Source: Methylobacterium sp. (GTDB taxonomy: Bacteria; Pseudomonadota; Alphaproteobacteria; Rhizobiales; Beijerinckiaceae). Taken from it: 64,000 nucleotides of DNA. Every line of letters starts with the position of its first letter. Position 1 is the first letter of the stretch. Positions 14,934-24,648 of this stretch are shown here, one piece after another. The translations under genes were made by a program, and so were the position numbers. The notes beneath the pieces were generated by a model. It was not told where the DNA came from, ran no database searches, and saw nothing but the letters and a program-made list of their open reading frames with translations. The DNA lies in the NCBI GenBank assembly GCA_013823325.1, contig PNLY01000010.1, positions 1 to 64,000 of the forward strand, given 5' to 3'.

Positions 14934-17762
14934 TCAGGCAAGCCGCTCCAGCGCTTCCCTGATCTTGAGCTTGCGCGCTTCCGCCGCCGCCTTGCGCTCA
15001 CGATTCTCCTCGACGATCTCCTCCGGCGCACGCGCCATGAAGTCGGGATTGCCGAGCTTGCGCTCGACCGCGACGATGTCCTGGTCGAGCTTGCCGAGTT
15101 CCTTGTTGAGGCGCGCCCGCTCGGCGTCGAGATCGATGATGCCCGCCAGCGGCAGCGCCGCGACCTCGCCGCGCACGATGATCTGCGCCGACTGGCCGGG
15201 CGCCTCATCGGCGAACTCGATCGCGGAGAGGCGCGCCAGCCGCTCGATCATCGGCGCCCAGGCTTCGACCGCCGCCCTGGTCGCAGCGCTCGCCTTGACC
15301 AGCACCAGCGGCACCTGCGTCCCGCCCGGCACATTGGTCTCGGAGCGGATCGAGCGGATGTCGGAGATCAGATCGACGACGAAGCCGATCTCCGCCTCTG
15401 CCGTCTCGTCGACCAGCGCCGAAAGCTCCGGCCAGCGCGTCAGGCAGACCAGCCCCGCCTCCCCGGTCGGAATCGCACGGGGCGCACCGGCATTGGCCTT
15501 TTGCGCCCAGAGCTCCTCGGTCAGGAACGGCATGAACGGATGCAGCAGCTGGCAGATCAGGTCGATGACATGGGCGACCGTCGCCTGCGTCTCCGCCCGC
15601 GCCGCGGTGCCGGCGGCATCCAGCTCCTCGGCCTGCAGCACCGGCTTCGACAGTTCGAGATACCAATCGCAGAACTGGCCCCAGACGAAGCGATAGGCCG
15701 CATCGGCCGCCTCGTTGAACTTGAATTCGGCGATGCCGGCCGCGACGGCATCGGCCGCGCGCGCCGCCTCTGACAGGATCCAGCGATTGAGCGGCAGCGT
15801 GACCGCGGCCGGATCGAAGCCGTCCGCCCGCAGGCAGCCATTGATCTCGGCGAAGCGCGCCGCGTTCCAGATCTTGGTCGCGAAGTTGCGGTAGCCCTCG
15901 ACGCGCGAGGTCGCGAGCTTGATGTCGCGGCCCTGCGCCGCCATCGCCGCGAAGGTGAAGCGCAGCGCATCGGCGCCATAAGTGTCGATCAGCACGAGCG
16001 GGTCGATGACGTTGCCTTTCGACTTCGACATCTTCGCGCCCTTCTCGTCGCGGACCATCGCGTGGAGATAGACGTCGCGGAACGGCACCTCATCCATGAA
16101 GTTGAGGCCCATCATCATCATCCGGGCGACCCAGAAGAAGATGATGTCGAAGCCGGTGACCAGGGTCGCCGTCGGATAGTAGCGCTTCAGCTCCGGCGTC
16201 TCCTCCGGCCAGCCCAGGGTCGAGAACGGCCACAGGGCGGACGAGAACCAGGTGTCGAGCACGTCCTCGTCGCGCTTGAGCTCGACCGGCCCGCCGTAAT
16301 GGGCAAGCGCCAACGCCTGCGCGCCCGCCTCCGACTCGGCGACGAAGCATTCGCCGTCCGGCCCGTACCAGGCGGGGATCTGGTGGCCCCACCAGAGCTG
16401 GCGCGAGACGCACCAGGGCTCGATGTTCTCGAGCCAGTCGTTGTAGGTCTTGGTCCAGCTTTCCGGCGTGATCCGGGTCTTGCCGTCCTTGACCGCCGCG
16501 AGCGCGCGCTGCGCCAGCGGCTGGACGTCGACATACCACTGGTCGGTCAGCCAGGGCTCGATCACCACGTCCGAGCGGTCGCCATGCGGCACGGTATGGG
16601 TGTTCGGCTCGACCTTGCGCAGCAGGCCGCGAGCCGCCATCAGCCCGACCACGGCCTTGCGCGCCGCGAAGCGGTCGAGGCCGTGCAATGCCAGCGTCTC
16701 CGCCTCGGGCGACGCGCCTTCCAGGAAGTCGGCATTGTCCTGAATCAGGATGCGAGCTTCACCGTCCAGGATATTGACGACCCTCAGCGAATTGCGCTTG
16801 CCGACATCGAAGTCGTTGAAGTCGTGCGCCGGGGTGATCTTGACCGCGCCGGTGCCCTTCTCCGGGTCGGCATAGTCGTCGCCGAAGATCGGGATGACGC
16901 GGCCGACGAGCGGCAGCACGGCATTCTTGCCGATCAGCCCCTTGAGCTTGTCGTTCTCCGGATGCACGGCGATGCCGGTGTCGCCCAGCATCGTCTCCGG
17001 CCGGGTCGTCGCGACGGTGATGTAGGTCGCAGGATTGTCCGGATCGTAGCTTTCGCTCTCGATCGGGTAGTCGAAATAATAGAGATGGCCGTTCGGGTCC
17101 TTGGCCAGCGCCTTCTCCAGCTTGCCGGCGTCGAACGCCTCCTCGCCGCCGCGCTGCCATTTGAACGAGCCGGTCTTCTCGAGCTGCAGCACCTCGATGT
17201 CCGAGATCGCGGTCTGGAACTTCGGATCCCAGTTCACCAGCCGCTTGGCGCGATAGATCAGCCCTTGCTTGTGCAGGCCGACGAAGACCTTGAGCACGGC
17301 GGCCGAAAGCCCTTCGTCCATGGTGAAGCGCTCGCGCGACCAGTCGCAGGAGGCGCCGAGGCGCTTCAGCTGGTTGACGATCGTGCCGCCCGACTCGTCC
17401 TTCCACTTCCAGACCTCGGCCAGGAAGGCCTCGCGGCCCATCGTCCGCCGGTCGGTCTTGTTCTCGGCCGCGAGCTTGCGCTCGACCACCATTTGCGTGG
17501 CGATGCCGGCATGGTCGGTGCCGGGCTGCCAGAGCACGTCCTTGCCGCGCAGGCGCTCGAAGCGGCAGAGCACGTCCTGCAGCGTGTTGTTGAGCGCGTG
17601 GCCCATATGCAGCGAGCCGGTGACGTTCGGCGGCGGGATCACAATGCAATAGGGCTCGGCCCCGGGCGCAGCCCCGCGACCCGCCTTGAAGGCGTCCGCC
17701 TCCTCCCAGGCCTTGTTGATGCGCGCCTCGACGGAGGCCGGCTCGAATGTCTTGTCCATCAT
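14934..17762 (-). CDS. valS: Valyl-tRNA synthetase
   Basis: Charges tRNA-Val with valine. The 942-residue form starts at the methionine pair at 17762; 20 codons upstream are open but look non-coding. The class I signatures are present: HMGH at 52-55 within PPPNVTGSLHMGHALN and KMSKS near residue 577. The connective editing domain lies between, with the GTGAVKITPAHDFNDFDV segment. The C-terminal coiled coil (RARLNKELGKLDQDIVAVERKL) is the ValS arm that binds tRNA. The length is normal for the bacterial enzyme. The order pcm-like, tolC, popZ, valS on one strand is conserved in related alphaproteobacteria. Confidence 0.98.
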   Translation of the reverse strand: MMDKTFEPASVEARINKAWEEADAFKAGRGAAPGAEPYCIVIPPPNVTGSLHMGHALNNTLQDVLCRFERLRGKDVLWQPGTDHAGIATQMVVERKLAAENKTDRRTMGREAFLAEVWKWKDESGGTIVNQLKRLGASCDWSRERFTMDEGLSAAVLKVFVGLHKQGLIYRAKRLVNWDPKFQTAISDIEVLQLEKTGSFKWQRGGEEAFDAGKLEKALAKDPNGHLYYFDYPIESESYDPDNPATYITVATTRPETMLGDTGIAVHPENDKLKGLIGKNAVLPLVGRVIPIFGDDYADPEKGTGAVKITPAHDFNDFDVGKRNSLRVVNILDGEARILIQDNADFLEGASPEAETLALHGLDRFAARKAVVGLMAARGLLRKVEPNTHTVPHGDRSDVVIEPWLTDQWYVDVQPLAQRALAAVKDGKTRITPESWTKTYNDWLENIEPWCVSRQLWWGHQIPAWYGPDGECFVAESEAGAQALALAHYGGPVELKRDEDVLDTWFSSALWPFSTLGWPEETPELKRYYPTATLVTGFDIIFFWVARMMMMGLNFMDEVPFRDVYLHAMVRDEKGAKMSKSKGNVIDPLVLIDTYGADALRFTFAAMAAQGRDIKLATSRVEGYRNFATKIWNAARFAEINGCLRADGFDPAAVTLPLNRWILSEAARAADAVAAGIAEFKFNEAADAAYRFVWGQFCDWYLELSKPVLQAEELDAAGTAARAETQATVAHVIDLICQLLHPFMPFLTEELWAQKANAGAPRAIPTGEAGLVCLTRWPELSALVDETAEAEIGFVVDLISDIRSIRSETNVPGGTQVPLVLVKASAATRAAVEAWAPMIERLARLSAIEFADEAPGQSAQIIVRGEVAALPLAGIIDLDAERARLNKELGKLDQDIVAVERKLGNPDFMARAPEEIVEENRERKAAAEARKLKIREALERLA

Positions 17763-17897
17763 CGCTCTGCTCGAACGCCAAACGGCCGGGGAACCTGCCC
17801 CGGCCGCAAAAACGAAAGCCAAAAAGGTCTACGGCCTTAAGAGCGCACGGACGGGCGTCCCGTCAACGATTTCGATGCATGGCGGTCGTGTCGGCGT

Positions 17898-18377
17898 TCA
17901 GGCAGCGGCCGATTGCAGGAACCACAGCGCCTTGTCGAGGCTCTGCGAATAGGCCGTGAGCAAGTCGGCAGTGCCGGCATCCCCTGCTTCGTCGGTCTTG
18001 TCGATTGCATCGCGAACGCTGTTCGCCGCGCCGGCGTAGCGCTCGATCAGCGCGTCGAGATGGTCCTTCACGGCGACGATCTCCGTCGGATAGGGCTTGA
18101 GACTGCTGCCGGAGGCGACCGTCTGGGTCGTGCCGAGCGCCGTGCCACCCAGCTGGGCCACGCGCTCGGCGACGGTGTCGACATGCTCGTCGAGTTCCTT
18201 CCGAAAGCCGTCCAGCATCAGATGCACGCCGATGAAGCCTGGACCTTTCAGGTTCCAGTGCGCCTGCTTGGTGGCGAGCGCCAGATCGATGCCGTCCTGC
18301 AGGCGCTCGTTCAGGATGGCGATCACTTCCTTCTTGGCATTCGACGGCATCTCGATGCGCGAGGCAGGCTTCTTCAT
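17898..18377 (-). CDS. dps: Dps family DNA-protecting ferritin
   Basis: A 159-residue protein starting at the ATG at 18377 with GGAG eight bases upstream; upstream in-frame codons overlap the divergent gene and are not used. The ferroxidase motif is clear: QAHWNLKG (His about 44) with LDGFRKELDEHVDTVAERV about 27 residues later, the arrangement that forms the intersubunit di-iron site in Dps 12-mers. The protein stores iron, consumes peroxide and protects DNA in stress. The N-terminus has basic residues (MKKPASR) that may help DNA binding. It is divergent from the stress-type split-barrel gene at 18510, so the two may share regulation. Confidence 0.92.
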   Translation of the reverse strand: MKKPASRIEMPSNAKKEVIAILNERLQDGIDLALATKQAHWNLKGPGFIGVHLMLDGFRKELDEHVDTVAERVAQLGGTALGTTQTVASGSSLKPYPTEIVAVKDHLDALIERYAGAANSVRDAIDKTDEAGDAGTADLLTAYSQSLDKALWFLQSAAA

Positions 18378-18509
18378 GATGAACACTCCGGAACAGGCGC
18401 TCGTGCGTTGGCGCCCCATGACCTCCCGAACGCGCATCCCGCCCGAGCGTTCCGCGGGAACAGACCGGCTCGACGCCAGTTGGGCATAGAACCGCAGAAG
18501 GAGGCCCCA

Positions 18510-18995
18510 ATGACCAGAAGGACCGACCAGGATCGCGCCTGGGAGCTGATCGAGGAGATCGGTCTGTGCATGCTTGTCAGCCATGACGGCAATGGCGACC
18601 AGCTGCGCGCCCGTCCGATGAGCGCCCATGTCCACCGCGACGAGGATGCGATCTATTTCCTCACCGATCTGCGCTCCCACAAGGACGACGAGATCGAGAT
18701 CAACGAGAATGTCTGCCTCTGCTTCAGCGACAACGGCTCGTACAAATATGCCTCGGTCACCGGCACGGCGAACCTGCTGGATGACCGCGATCGCGTCGCC
18801 GAGCTCTGGTCCCCGGCGGCGCGCGCCTTCTGGGATAGCAAGGACGATCCCAACATCCGTGTCCTGAAGGTGCGTCCCAGCCTGGCCGAGTTCTGGGACA
18901 GTCCCGGCAAGATCGTGACATCAGTGAAGATGGCCGCCGCCGCGATCACGGGCTCGCGTCCCGATCTCGGCAGCAACCGCAAAGTCCTGCTCTGA
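18510..18995 (+). CDS. General-stress type PNPOx-like flavin-binding protein
   Basis: A 161-residue protein with a strong AAGGAGG at 18498-18504 before the ATG. The fold motifs (IGLCMLVSHDGNGDQLRARPMS, AIYFLTDLRSHKDDEIEIN, NVCLCFSDNGSYKYASVTG, ELWSPAARAFW) are those of the general stress protein 26 type of the PNPOx superfamily. Such proteins bind FMN or FAD and are induced by stress; the enzymatic role is not settled. Its divergent position next to dps fits a stress role. The small gene at 19007 follows closely. Confidence 0.88.
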   Translation: MTRRTDQDRAWELIEEIGLCMLVSHDGNGDQLRARPMSAHVHRDEDAIYFLTDLRSHKDDEIEINENVCLCFSDNGSYKYASVTGTANLLDDRDRVAELWSPAARAFWDSKDDPNIRVLKVRPSLAEFWDSPGKIVTSVKMAAAAITGSRPDLGSNRKVLL

Positions 18996-19006
18996 AGGGG
19001 ACCACA

Positions 19007-19219
19007 GTGAGACTTCTCGTTCATCTCGTCGGCGCCTGGGTCGCTTCGGAAGCAGCGTCCGGCCGCTACCCCCGCCCCCTGTCGCTGGGCATGCAGCTTC
19101 TGGTTTCGCGCCTCGGCCCCCAGACCGCGCTGATGGCGCTCGCCGGCTACGCGATCCAGAGCCTCAACGAGGGGGGAGCTTTCGGGCCGCCCCGCACACA
19201 GCGCCGGCGGCGGCGTTGA
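19007..19219 (+). CDS. Small hypothetical protein
   Basis: A 70-residue protein from a GTG at 19007 with AAGGGGACC upstream, 11 bp after the split-barrel gene, so probably in the same operon. The first 60 residues are mildly hydrophobic (LVHLVGAWVASEAASG, QTALMALAGYAIQSLNEGGAF) and the end is a run of arginines. I do not recognise it. The end of this ORF runs close to the convergent popZ stop. Confidence 0.5.
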   Translation: MRLLVHLVGAWVASEAASGRYPRPLSLGMQLLVSRLGPQTALMALAGYAIQSLNEGGAFGPPRTQRRRRR

Positions 19220-19225
19220 GAATAC

Positions 19226-19825
19226 TCAGCGTCGCCCGCCGCGGGCGACGCGCTCGATCTCGGCCCGGACCAGCCGCTCGACCATGGCCGGCAGGTTGTC
19301 GTCGAGCCAGGTCTTGAGCATCGGCTTGAGCATCTCCTTGACCAGATCCTCCAGCGTGCGCGCATTGTTGCTGAGCACGGTGTTGGCGAGCGCGCCGAAG
19401 GCGTTCTGCACGGCGGCGCCGGTCTGGTCCGAGATCAGCGCCGTCATGTCCATCGGCGGCGCTGGCTGCGGCTGGATCGGCGGCGGCACGAAGGCCTGGG
19501 GCTGAGGCCGCTCTGGCTGGGGTTCAGGTTCGCGCTCCGGCGCCGCGGCCTGCGGCTCGGCGAACTCGACATCGTCAGCCGGGGCCCCCGCTACAGGTGC
19601 GGGCGGCTCCTCGACGATGCGCTCGGCCTCGGCACCGAGGTCGAGCACGTCATCCTCGATCAGGTCCGGCTCCGGTTCCGGCTCCGGCGCAGGCGCCAGC
19701 GCGACGGCCTCGGGAGCGGCTTCCTCCGGCGGCGCGGCCGGCTTCTCGTCATCGGCGATGATCCGCCGGATGGAGGCGAGGATCTCCTCCATCGAAGGTT
19801 CATTGGCCTTGGGCTGCGCGCTCAT
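19226..19825 (-). CDS. popZ: PopZ-type polar organizing protein (DUF2497)
   Basis: A 199-residue protein starting at MSAQPKANEPSMEEI. The plan is that of PopZ: an N-terminal helix EPSMEEILASIRRIIADDE (about 8-26) that binds partners, a long acidic, proline-rich linker (residues 27-130, many PEPEPEPD and PQPAPP repeats), and a conserved C-terminal oligomerisation region (LSNNARTLEDLVKEMLKPML, WLDDNLPAMVERLVRAEIER). In Caulobacter PopZ forms a polar network that anchors the chromosome and cell-cycle proteins; in Hyphomicrobiales it marks the growing or new pole. It lies between tolC and valS on the same strand. Confidence 0.9.
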   Translation of the reverse strand: MSAQPKANEPSMEEILASIRRIIADDEKPAAPPEEAAPEAVALAPAPEPEPEPDLIEDDVLDLGAEAERIVEEPPAPVAGAPADDVEFAEPQAAAPEREPEPQPERPQPQAFVPPPIQPQPAPPMDMTALISDQTGAAVQNAFGALANTVLSNNARTLEDLVKEMLKPMLKTWLDDNLPAMVERLVRAEIERVARGGRR

Positions 19826-19993
19826 GCTGATTCCGGTCACTCGACGCAAGAGACGCCTAAGGAATCAGTGCGCCCCGCTGCATGAGTATTTCACCGGGAA
19901 AGCGGCAGGCAAGGCAACTGGAGGCCGGCCCACAGGAGAAATCCGGAGTGTTGCGCCGGCGCTGCGCCGCGCCGGCTCAGATGAGCATGAAGC

Positions 19994-21412
19994 TCAGCGC
20001 CCGTCCGGCGTCTGCGTGCCCCAGAGCAGGCCCTTGACCTGGTCGTAATGCTTGCGCGAGTCGTAGCGCTCGGCCTTGAGCTTCAGCGTATCGGCCGAAA
20101 GCTTGCCGACCGCGGAAAGAACCGCATAGGACGCCACGACGCGGTCGCGTTGCGCCGTGACCAGCGACGCGCGGGCGCTCACCAGTTCCTGCTGAGCGTT
20201 GAGCACGTCGAGCGTGGTGCGCTGGCCGACCTTGGCCTCCTCGCGCACGCCGGCGAGCGCAGTCTCGGCCGCCTGGACCTGCGCCTGCGCGGACACGATC
20301 TGCGCCTTGGCGGCGTCGTGCGCGCCCCAAGCCGAGACGACCGCGGCTCGGACCGTGTCGCGCGAGGTATCGACCTCGATCCGGCGCTGCCCGGCGGTCT
20401 CCTTGGCCTGGCGGGTGCGCGAATAGACCTGCCCGCCCTCGTAGATCGGGATGGTGAGGGTCGCGACCGCGCTGGCCGAGGTCCGGTTGTCGCCGAAGAA
20501 CTGGGTGTCGTAGCGCTGCTGCACCAGGCCGCGCACGCTGACCGTGGGGCCAAGATCGGCCTCGGTCACCTTGACCTGCAGCTCCGCGGCATCGACGCCG
20601 TGCAGCGCCGCGATGATGGCCGGATGGCCCTGCAGCGCCACGCCGAGCGCGGCCGGCAGCGATTTCGGCAGCAGGTTCTCGACCGGCCGGCCGGGAGCGA
20701 GCTGCTTGGGCTCTACGCCGACATTCTGGCGGAAGCGCGCGATCGAGGTCTTGAGATTGGATTCCGCCAGGATCTCCTGCGACTGCGCCGAGGACAGGCG
20801 CGCCTCGGCCTGGGCGACGTCGGTGCGCGTCACCTCGCCGACCTGGAAGCGGTCCTTGGTCTGGCGCAGCTGCTCCTCCAGAACCTCGACGTTGTTGCGA
20901 TTGAGGTTGAGGATCGCCGTGTCGCGCAGCACGTTCATATAGGACGTCGCCGCGTCGAGCAGCACGTTCTGCTCGGTGTTGAGCAGGGTCGCACGCGCCG
21001 CCATCACCTGGGATTCGGCCTGGCTGACGGAGCTGCGGGTCTTGCCGCTGTCGAAGATGTTCTGGTCGACCTGCAACCCGCCGCCGCGTGGGTTGAGGCG
21101 CGAAAGGCTGCGGTTGTGCGCAGCGCCGGTGCCCTGCGCGTTGAACGGGGTATCGCTCTCGGTGATGCTCGCGCCGATGTCGGCGGAGGCAGTGATGCGC
21201 GGGCGGTAGCCGGACAGTGCCTGCGGCACGTTCTCGTTGGTGGCGCGTACCAAAGCGCGCTGTGCGTTCAGCGTTGGATTGCCCGAATAGGCGCGTCCCA
21301 GCGCCGCTTCCATCGTCTGCGCCAGCGCCGGAGAGCCCGTCACGGCTCCCAGCATGCCAGCCAGTAGCAGGCGGCTCGCGGTCTTCTTCAAGGTCGGTCG
21401 CGTTAGGATCAC
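19994..21412 (-). CDS. tolC: TolC family outer-membrane efflux/secretion channel
   Basis: A 472-residue protein from a GTG at 21412. Residues 1-31 are a signal peptide (RLLLAGMLGAVTGSPALAQ). Two outer-membrane efflux domains follow, each with the helical coiled parts and the beta-strand insert: TMEAALGRAYSGNPTLNAQRALVRA at the start of the first and a second half beginning near LPAALGVALQGHP. The motif VGEVTRTDVAQAEARLSSAQ and its repeat VGQRTTLDVLNAQQELVSA are the TolC hallmark, once per repeat. It forms a trimeric channel for type I secretion and RND efflux. The 219 bp gap upstream, AT-rich around 21470-21490, probably holds its promoter. Confidence 0.95.
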   Translation of the reverse strand: MILTRPTLKKTASRLLLAGMLGAVTGSPALAQTMEAALGRAYSGNPTLNAQRALVRATNENVPQALSGYRPRITASADIGASITESDTPFNAQGTGAAHNRSLSRLNPRGGGLQVDQNIFDSGKTRSSVSQAESQVMAARATLLNTEQNVLLDAATSYMNVLRDTAILNLNRNNVEVLEEQLRQTKDRFQVGEVTRTDVAQAEARLSSAQSQEILAESNLKTSIARFRQNVGVEPKQLAPGRPVENLLPKSLPAALGVALQGHPAIIAALHGVDAAELQVKVTEADLGPTVSVRGLVQQRYDTQFFGDNRTSASAVATLTIPIYEGGQVYSRTRQAKETAGQRRIEVDTSRDTVRAAVVSAWGAHDAAKAQIVSAQAQVQAAETALAGVREEAKVGQRTTLDVLNAQQELVSARASLVTAQRDRVVASYAVLSAVGKLSADTLKLKAERYDSRKHYDQVKGLLWGTQTPDGR

Positions 21413-21631
21413 TGGACGCCTCTTGTGCGGACTCTAGTCACGCCCAGGCATCGCCCCAGCCTCGGCACTCGATTTAAAATCATAAGCTTTGCAGCTCCCC
21501 TCGCCAATGAGGCGAGAGGAACCGGCCGCTTTTCAATTCGCAACTGCCGCAAAAATGCGACACTCCCGCCGGGAGTAGTACCGACGGCCTACACCTTCTG
21601 GGGAAAACCGGCCCGAAGACCGGCATGACCC

Positions 21632-22273
21632 TCACAGCGCGAACACCTCTGCCTTGCGGAACTCGCGCAGCACAGGCGCCGCCGCATCGAAGACCGGCCG
21701 GCCGGAGAGCGATTCGCCCACCTTGCGGTGGAGTACGACACGCGCCGCGCGCCCCACCCCTTCGACGACGATCAGCCGTCCGCCCTGGCGGACATGGCGA
21801 AACAGCGGCTCGGGCGGCGTCTCGCAGGCACCGCTGACCAGAACGGCATCGAACTGCCGATGCTCCGGCAATTTCGCCAGCAATTCGGCGGCGGGCACGC
21901 CCGGCTGGGCGAAAGCGGTACGCGCCAGCGCCAGAGCGGCCTCGTCCGGCTCCAGCAGCGTCGCCTTGGCGCCCATCGCCGCCATCAGCGCCGCGCCATA
22001 GCCCGAGCCGCCAGCATATTCGAGGGCTTCCTCGCCCGCCTGCAGATCGAGCACCTGGATCATCCGCGCCGTCACCATCGGCGCCGGCAGCGCCCGGCTG
22101 GTGCCCGGCAGCGGCTCCTGACGGTCGAGATAGGCCAGATGCGACAGTTCGCCCGGCAGGAAGGCCTCGCGCGGCACCGAATCGGCCGCAGCGAGCACGG
22201 CGCGATCGGTCACGTCATAGGTGCGCAACTGGCAATCGACCATCATGCGCCGCAGATCGGCGAAGCTGCTCAT
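21632..22273 (-). CDS. Protein-L-isoaspartate O-methyltransferase-like protein
   Basis: A 213-residue protein starting at the ATG at 22273 with GGAG eight bases upstream. It follows the PIMT fold: MMVDCQLRTYDVTDRAVLAA, VPREAFLPGELSHLAYLD, PAPMVTARMIQVLDLQAGEEALEYAGGSGYGAALMA, where the glycine loop binds SAM. Genes of this type just upstream of tolC in Hyphomicrobiales are annotated as PIMT, but they lack some catalytic residues of the true Pcm, so repair of isoaspartate is uncertain. The gene leads the series pcm-like, tolC, popZ, valS. Confidence 0.85.
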   Translation of the reverse strand: MSSFADLRRMMVDCQLRTYDVTDRAVLAAADSVPREAFLPGELSHLAYLDRQEPLPGTSRALPAPMVTARMIQVLDLQAGEEALEYAGGSGYGAALMAAMGAKATLLEPDEAALALARTAFAQPGVPAAELLAKLPEHRQFDAVLVSGACETPPEPLFRHVRQGGRLIVVEGVGRAARVVLHRKVGESLSGRPVFDAAAPVLREFRKAEVFAL

Positions 22274-22512
22274 GCTCAAATCTCCGAAGGAAGACGCCCG
22301 GACGGGCGCCTCGACCCTGCCCGCGGGTTTTGGGCGAGGCGGCGGCAAAAGGCAAGGCCGGGAGACGGCGCCTCCCCATCGCGATGCAAGGCCGATCGTC
22401 GCCGGCTCGTTCGAATGGAGGACGCGAGGCCGCCGGCATTCCCGCCAGGATCGGATGTCGACGCCCACCGCTCGGCGTCGCCTGCCGATCCCTTTCAGCA
22501 TGGGCATGCGTC

Positions 22513-23502
22513 ATGAAAGCAAGATCCCTGTTCTGGCTGGCGCTGATGCTGGCCTGCCATCTCGCGATGCCGGGCCTGGCCCAGGATCATCCCCTCCTCG
22601 GCCGGTTCCAGGGTGCGCAGCAGGTCGGCTTCAAGGAGGCTGCCTTCGACGAGGCCCGGATCATCATCGGCCCGATCGACGAGCGCAGCTCGCGCGAGCA
22701 GAGCGGCGCCGGCTGGCAGACGGTCGAAGGCAAGGTCTTCACGCTCTACTACAAGCTGCCGCCTGGCCGCACCGGCCTCGAGGCGCTGCGCAACTACCAG
22801 GCGAGCCTGACGGGTGCCGGCTTCGAGGTGCCCTTCGTTTGCTCGACCGAGGCGGGAAGCTGCTTCAGCGACGGACGCAAATATCCCGGCCTGTTCCTCG
22901 GCCTGGCGCTCGACGGAACCACCGACCTGCCGAAGCTGCAGCTCGGCGATTTCGTCCGCAATTTCTTCGGCAACGGCACCGGCCGCTATCTCTATGCAAG
23001 GCTGAACCGGCCGGGCGGCACGGTCCATGTCAGCCTCGCCTTCTCCGAGGACGAGAGCCGAGGCCGGACGGTCATTGCGCGCGTCATCGAGGCCGGCGCG
23101 ATGCAGACCGGGCAGATCCAGGTGGTCGAGGCGAGTCAGCTCGGTCGCGAGATCGACCAGAACGGCCGCGCCAACGTCTATGGCATCCTGTTCGACTACG
23201 ACAAGGCCGACATCAAGCCGGAATCGCAGCCCCAGCTCAAGGCGATTGCCGAACTGCTGAGCAGGAGCCCGGCCCTGCGGCTCGATGTCGTCGGACACAC
23301 CGACAACCAGGGCAGCGCCGCCTACAACCTCAAGCTCTCCGACATGCGCGCCTTCTCGGTCGTCGCCGAGCTGTCGACCCGCTACGGCATCGATCGCAGC
23401 CGGCTCAACGCACTCGGCAAGGGGCTGGAGCAGCCGGTCGCGTCGAATGCCGACGAAGCGGGCCGCGCGCGCAACCGCCGTGTCGGGCTGGTCCGGCGCT
23501 GA
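22513..23502 (+). CDS. OmpA-family outer-membrane protein
   Basis: A 329-residue protein starting at the ATG at 22513 and carrying a signal peptide (residues 1-23, LALMLACHLAMPGLAQ). Residues about 25-210 form an unknown N-terminal domain with two cysteines (FVCSTEAGSCFSD). The C-terminal 110 residues are an OmpA-like peptidoglycan-binding domain: YGILFDYDKADIKPESQPQL, then VVGHTDNQGSAAYNLKLSDMRA and GKGLEQPVASN, including the Asp and Arg that hold diaminopimelate. It tethers the outer membrane or a periplasmic complex to the wall. Divergent from the PIMT-like gene. Confidence 0.9.
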   Translation: MKARSLFWLALMLACHLAMPGLAQDHPLLGRFQGAQQVGFKEAAFDEARIIIGPIDERSSREQSGAGWQTVEGKVFTLYYKLPPGRTGLEALRNYQASLTGAGFEVPFVCSTEAGSCFSDGRKYPGLFLGLALDGTTDLPKLQLGDFVRNFFGNGTGRYLYARLNRPGGTVHVSLAFSEDESRGRTVIARVIEAGAMQTGQIQVVEASQLGREIDQNGRANVYGILFDYDKADIKPESQPQLKAIAELLSRSPALRLDVVGHTDNQGSAAYNLKLSDMRAFSVVAELSTRYGIDRSRLNALGKGLEQPVASNADEAGRARNRRVGLVRR

Positions 23503-23523
23503 GCAATGGATCGGGGCAGCACG

Positions 23524-24648
23524 CTATCGTATCCGCAACGGCAGTTCGGCGGCGCGCAACAAGGCGGCGACCTGGCTCTGCTGGCGCGTTCCGGTCTTCC
23601 AGAACACCCTGGCGAGATGGGTGCGCGCCGTCGTCATCCTGATACCCTGCTGCTGAGCCACCTCCGTCAGCGACAGCCCGGAAGCCAGCCCCAGCGCCAG
23701 TTTCGCCTCGGCCTCGGTCAGATCGAACATCTGCCTTGCGGCAGCAAGGCCACCGCCGGCCGGTTCGAACCAACGGGCTACGATCATCACGTCGTTTGCC
23801 CGCCCCGGCAGGGCGTAGGCCGCGGACAATGGCGTGACACAGAGCGAGAGGTCGCGCCCTTCCGCGTCGCCCGTCCGCAGCAGCATCTGCCCCCGCGCGC
23901 CGATGAGGTCGCTCGCCTTGACGACGAGGTCCTTCAGCCCGCTTTGCTCGGACGCCGCACGGGCCCACAGCCTGCCGCCTCGCAAGCCGAGCGGACCCGC
24001 CGGATCGGCCAGCAACTCGTCGCCGGCCGCGTTCGCATAAGCGAACTGCATGGCGCGGTCGACGATGATGACGGCGAGCGAGAGCTCGTCGAGCGCCCGC
24101 CGCGCCATCTCGCGCTCGATGCTGACGCCGCCGAGCTGCTGATGCAGCAGCGTCACACGCCGCATCACCCCCGCCACCCGCTCGAACAATGCGAACTCGG
24201 CCGCGTCGAAGGGCTCCTGCCGGCGTCCGCGCTGGACGTCGAACATCCAGAACGAACCATCGACATCGAGCACGCGGCTGGCCATCCCGCCGAACATGTC
24301 CTGCGGCGCCATCCATTCGCGCCAAAGGCGGCTGTCGCGGAAATCTGCGCCGAACAGGATCTGGTCCCGGTAGGCCGACCCGATCGGCACCGATGCCACC
24401 CGCGCGGCAAAGCGCGCAGCGTCCGGCATCAGCTCGCGATAGAGGAACGCATTGAGATCCGGATCGGACGCATTGGTGATCGCGTCGTCGGGATGCGAGT
24501 CCGGACCAAAATAACCGAGGCAGATCTTGGAGCCGTCGAAGAGATGGCGGACCTGCTCGATCGCGCCCGGCATCTCGCGAAAGTCGAGTGCCGCATCCAG
24601 CAACCTGTCGATGGAGCCGGTGACCCTGTCGAGATTAGCCTGCACCAT
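23524..24648 (-). CDS. LuxR-type helix-turn-helix regulator
   Basis: A 374-residue protein starting at the methionine at 24648, with GAGGG just upstream. The C-terminal 65 residues are a LuxR/FixJ type helix-turn-helix (FDLTEAEAKLALGLASGLSL, then VAQQQGIRMTTARTHLARVFWKTG). The N-terminal region of about 300 residues has a possible PAS-like segment (MARRALDELSLAVIIVDRAMQFAYANAAGDELL, about residues 170-205), which would be the sensing part. No receiver domain is present, so it is not a simple response regulator. Target genes cannot be told. It is convergent with the OmpA-like gene. Confidence 0.85.
   Translation of the reverse strand: MVQANLDRVTGSIDRLLDAALDFREMPGAIEQVRHLFDGSKICLGYFGPDSHPDDAITNASDPDLNAFLYRELMPDAARFAARVASVPIGSAYRDQILFGADFRDSRLWREWMAPQDMFGGMASRVLDVDGSFWMFDVQRGRRQEPFDAAEFALFERVAGVMRRVTLLHQQLGGVSIEREMARRALDELSLAVIIVDRAMQFAYANAAGDELLADPAGPLGLRGGRLWARAASEQSGLKDLVVKASDLIGARGQMLLRTGDAEGRDLSLCVTPLSAAYALPGRANDVMIVARWFEPAGGGLAAARQMFDLTEAEAKLALGLASGLSLTEVAQQQGIRMTTARTHLARVFWKTGTRQQSQVAALLRAAELPLRIR

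Noticed and set aside
14169-15773. A 534-codon plus-strand frame over yqaA and valS, and similar long antisense frames over chrA and the DUF1624 gene
   Set aside because: They are shadows of well-supported genes in GC-rich DNA.
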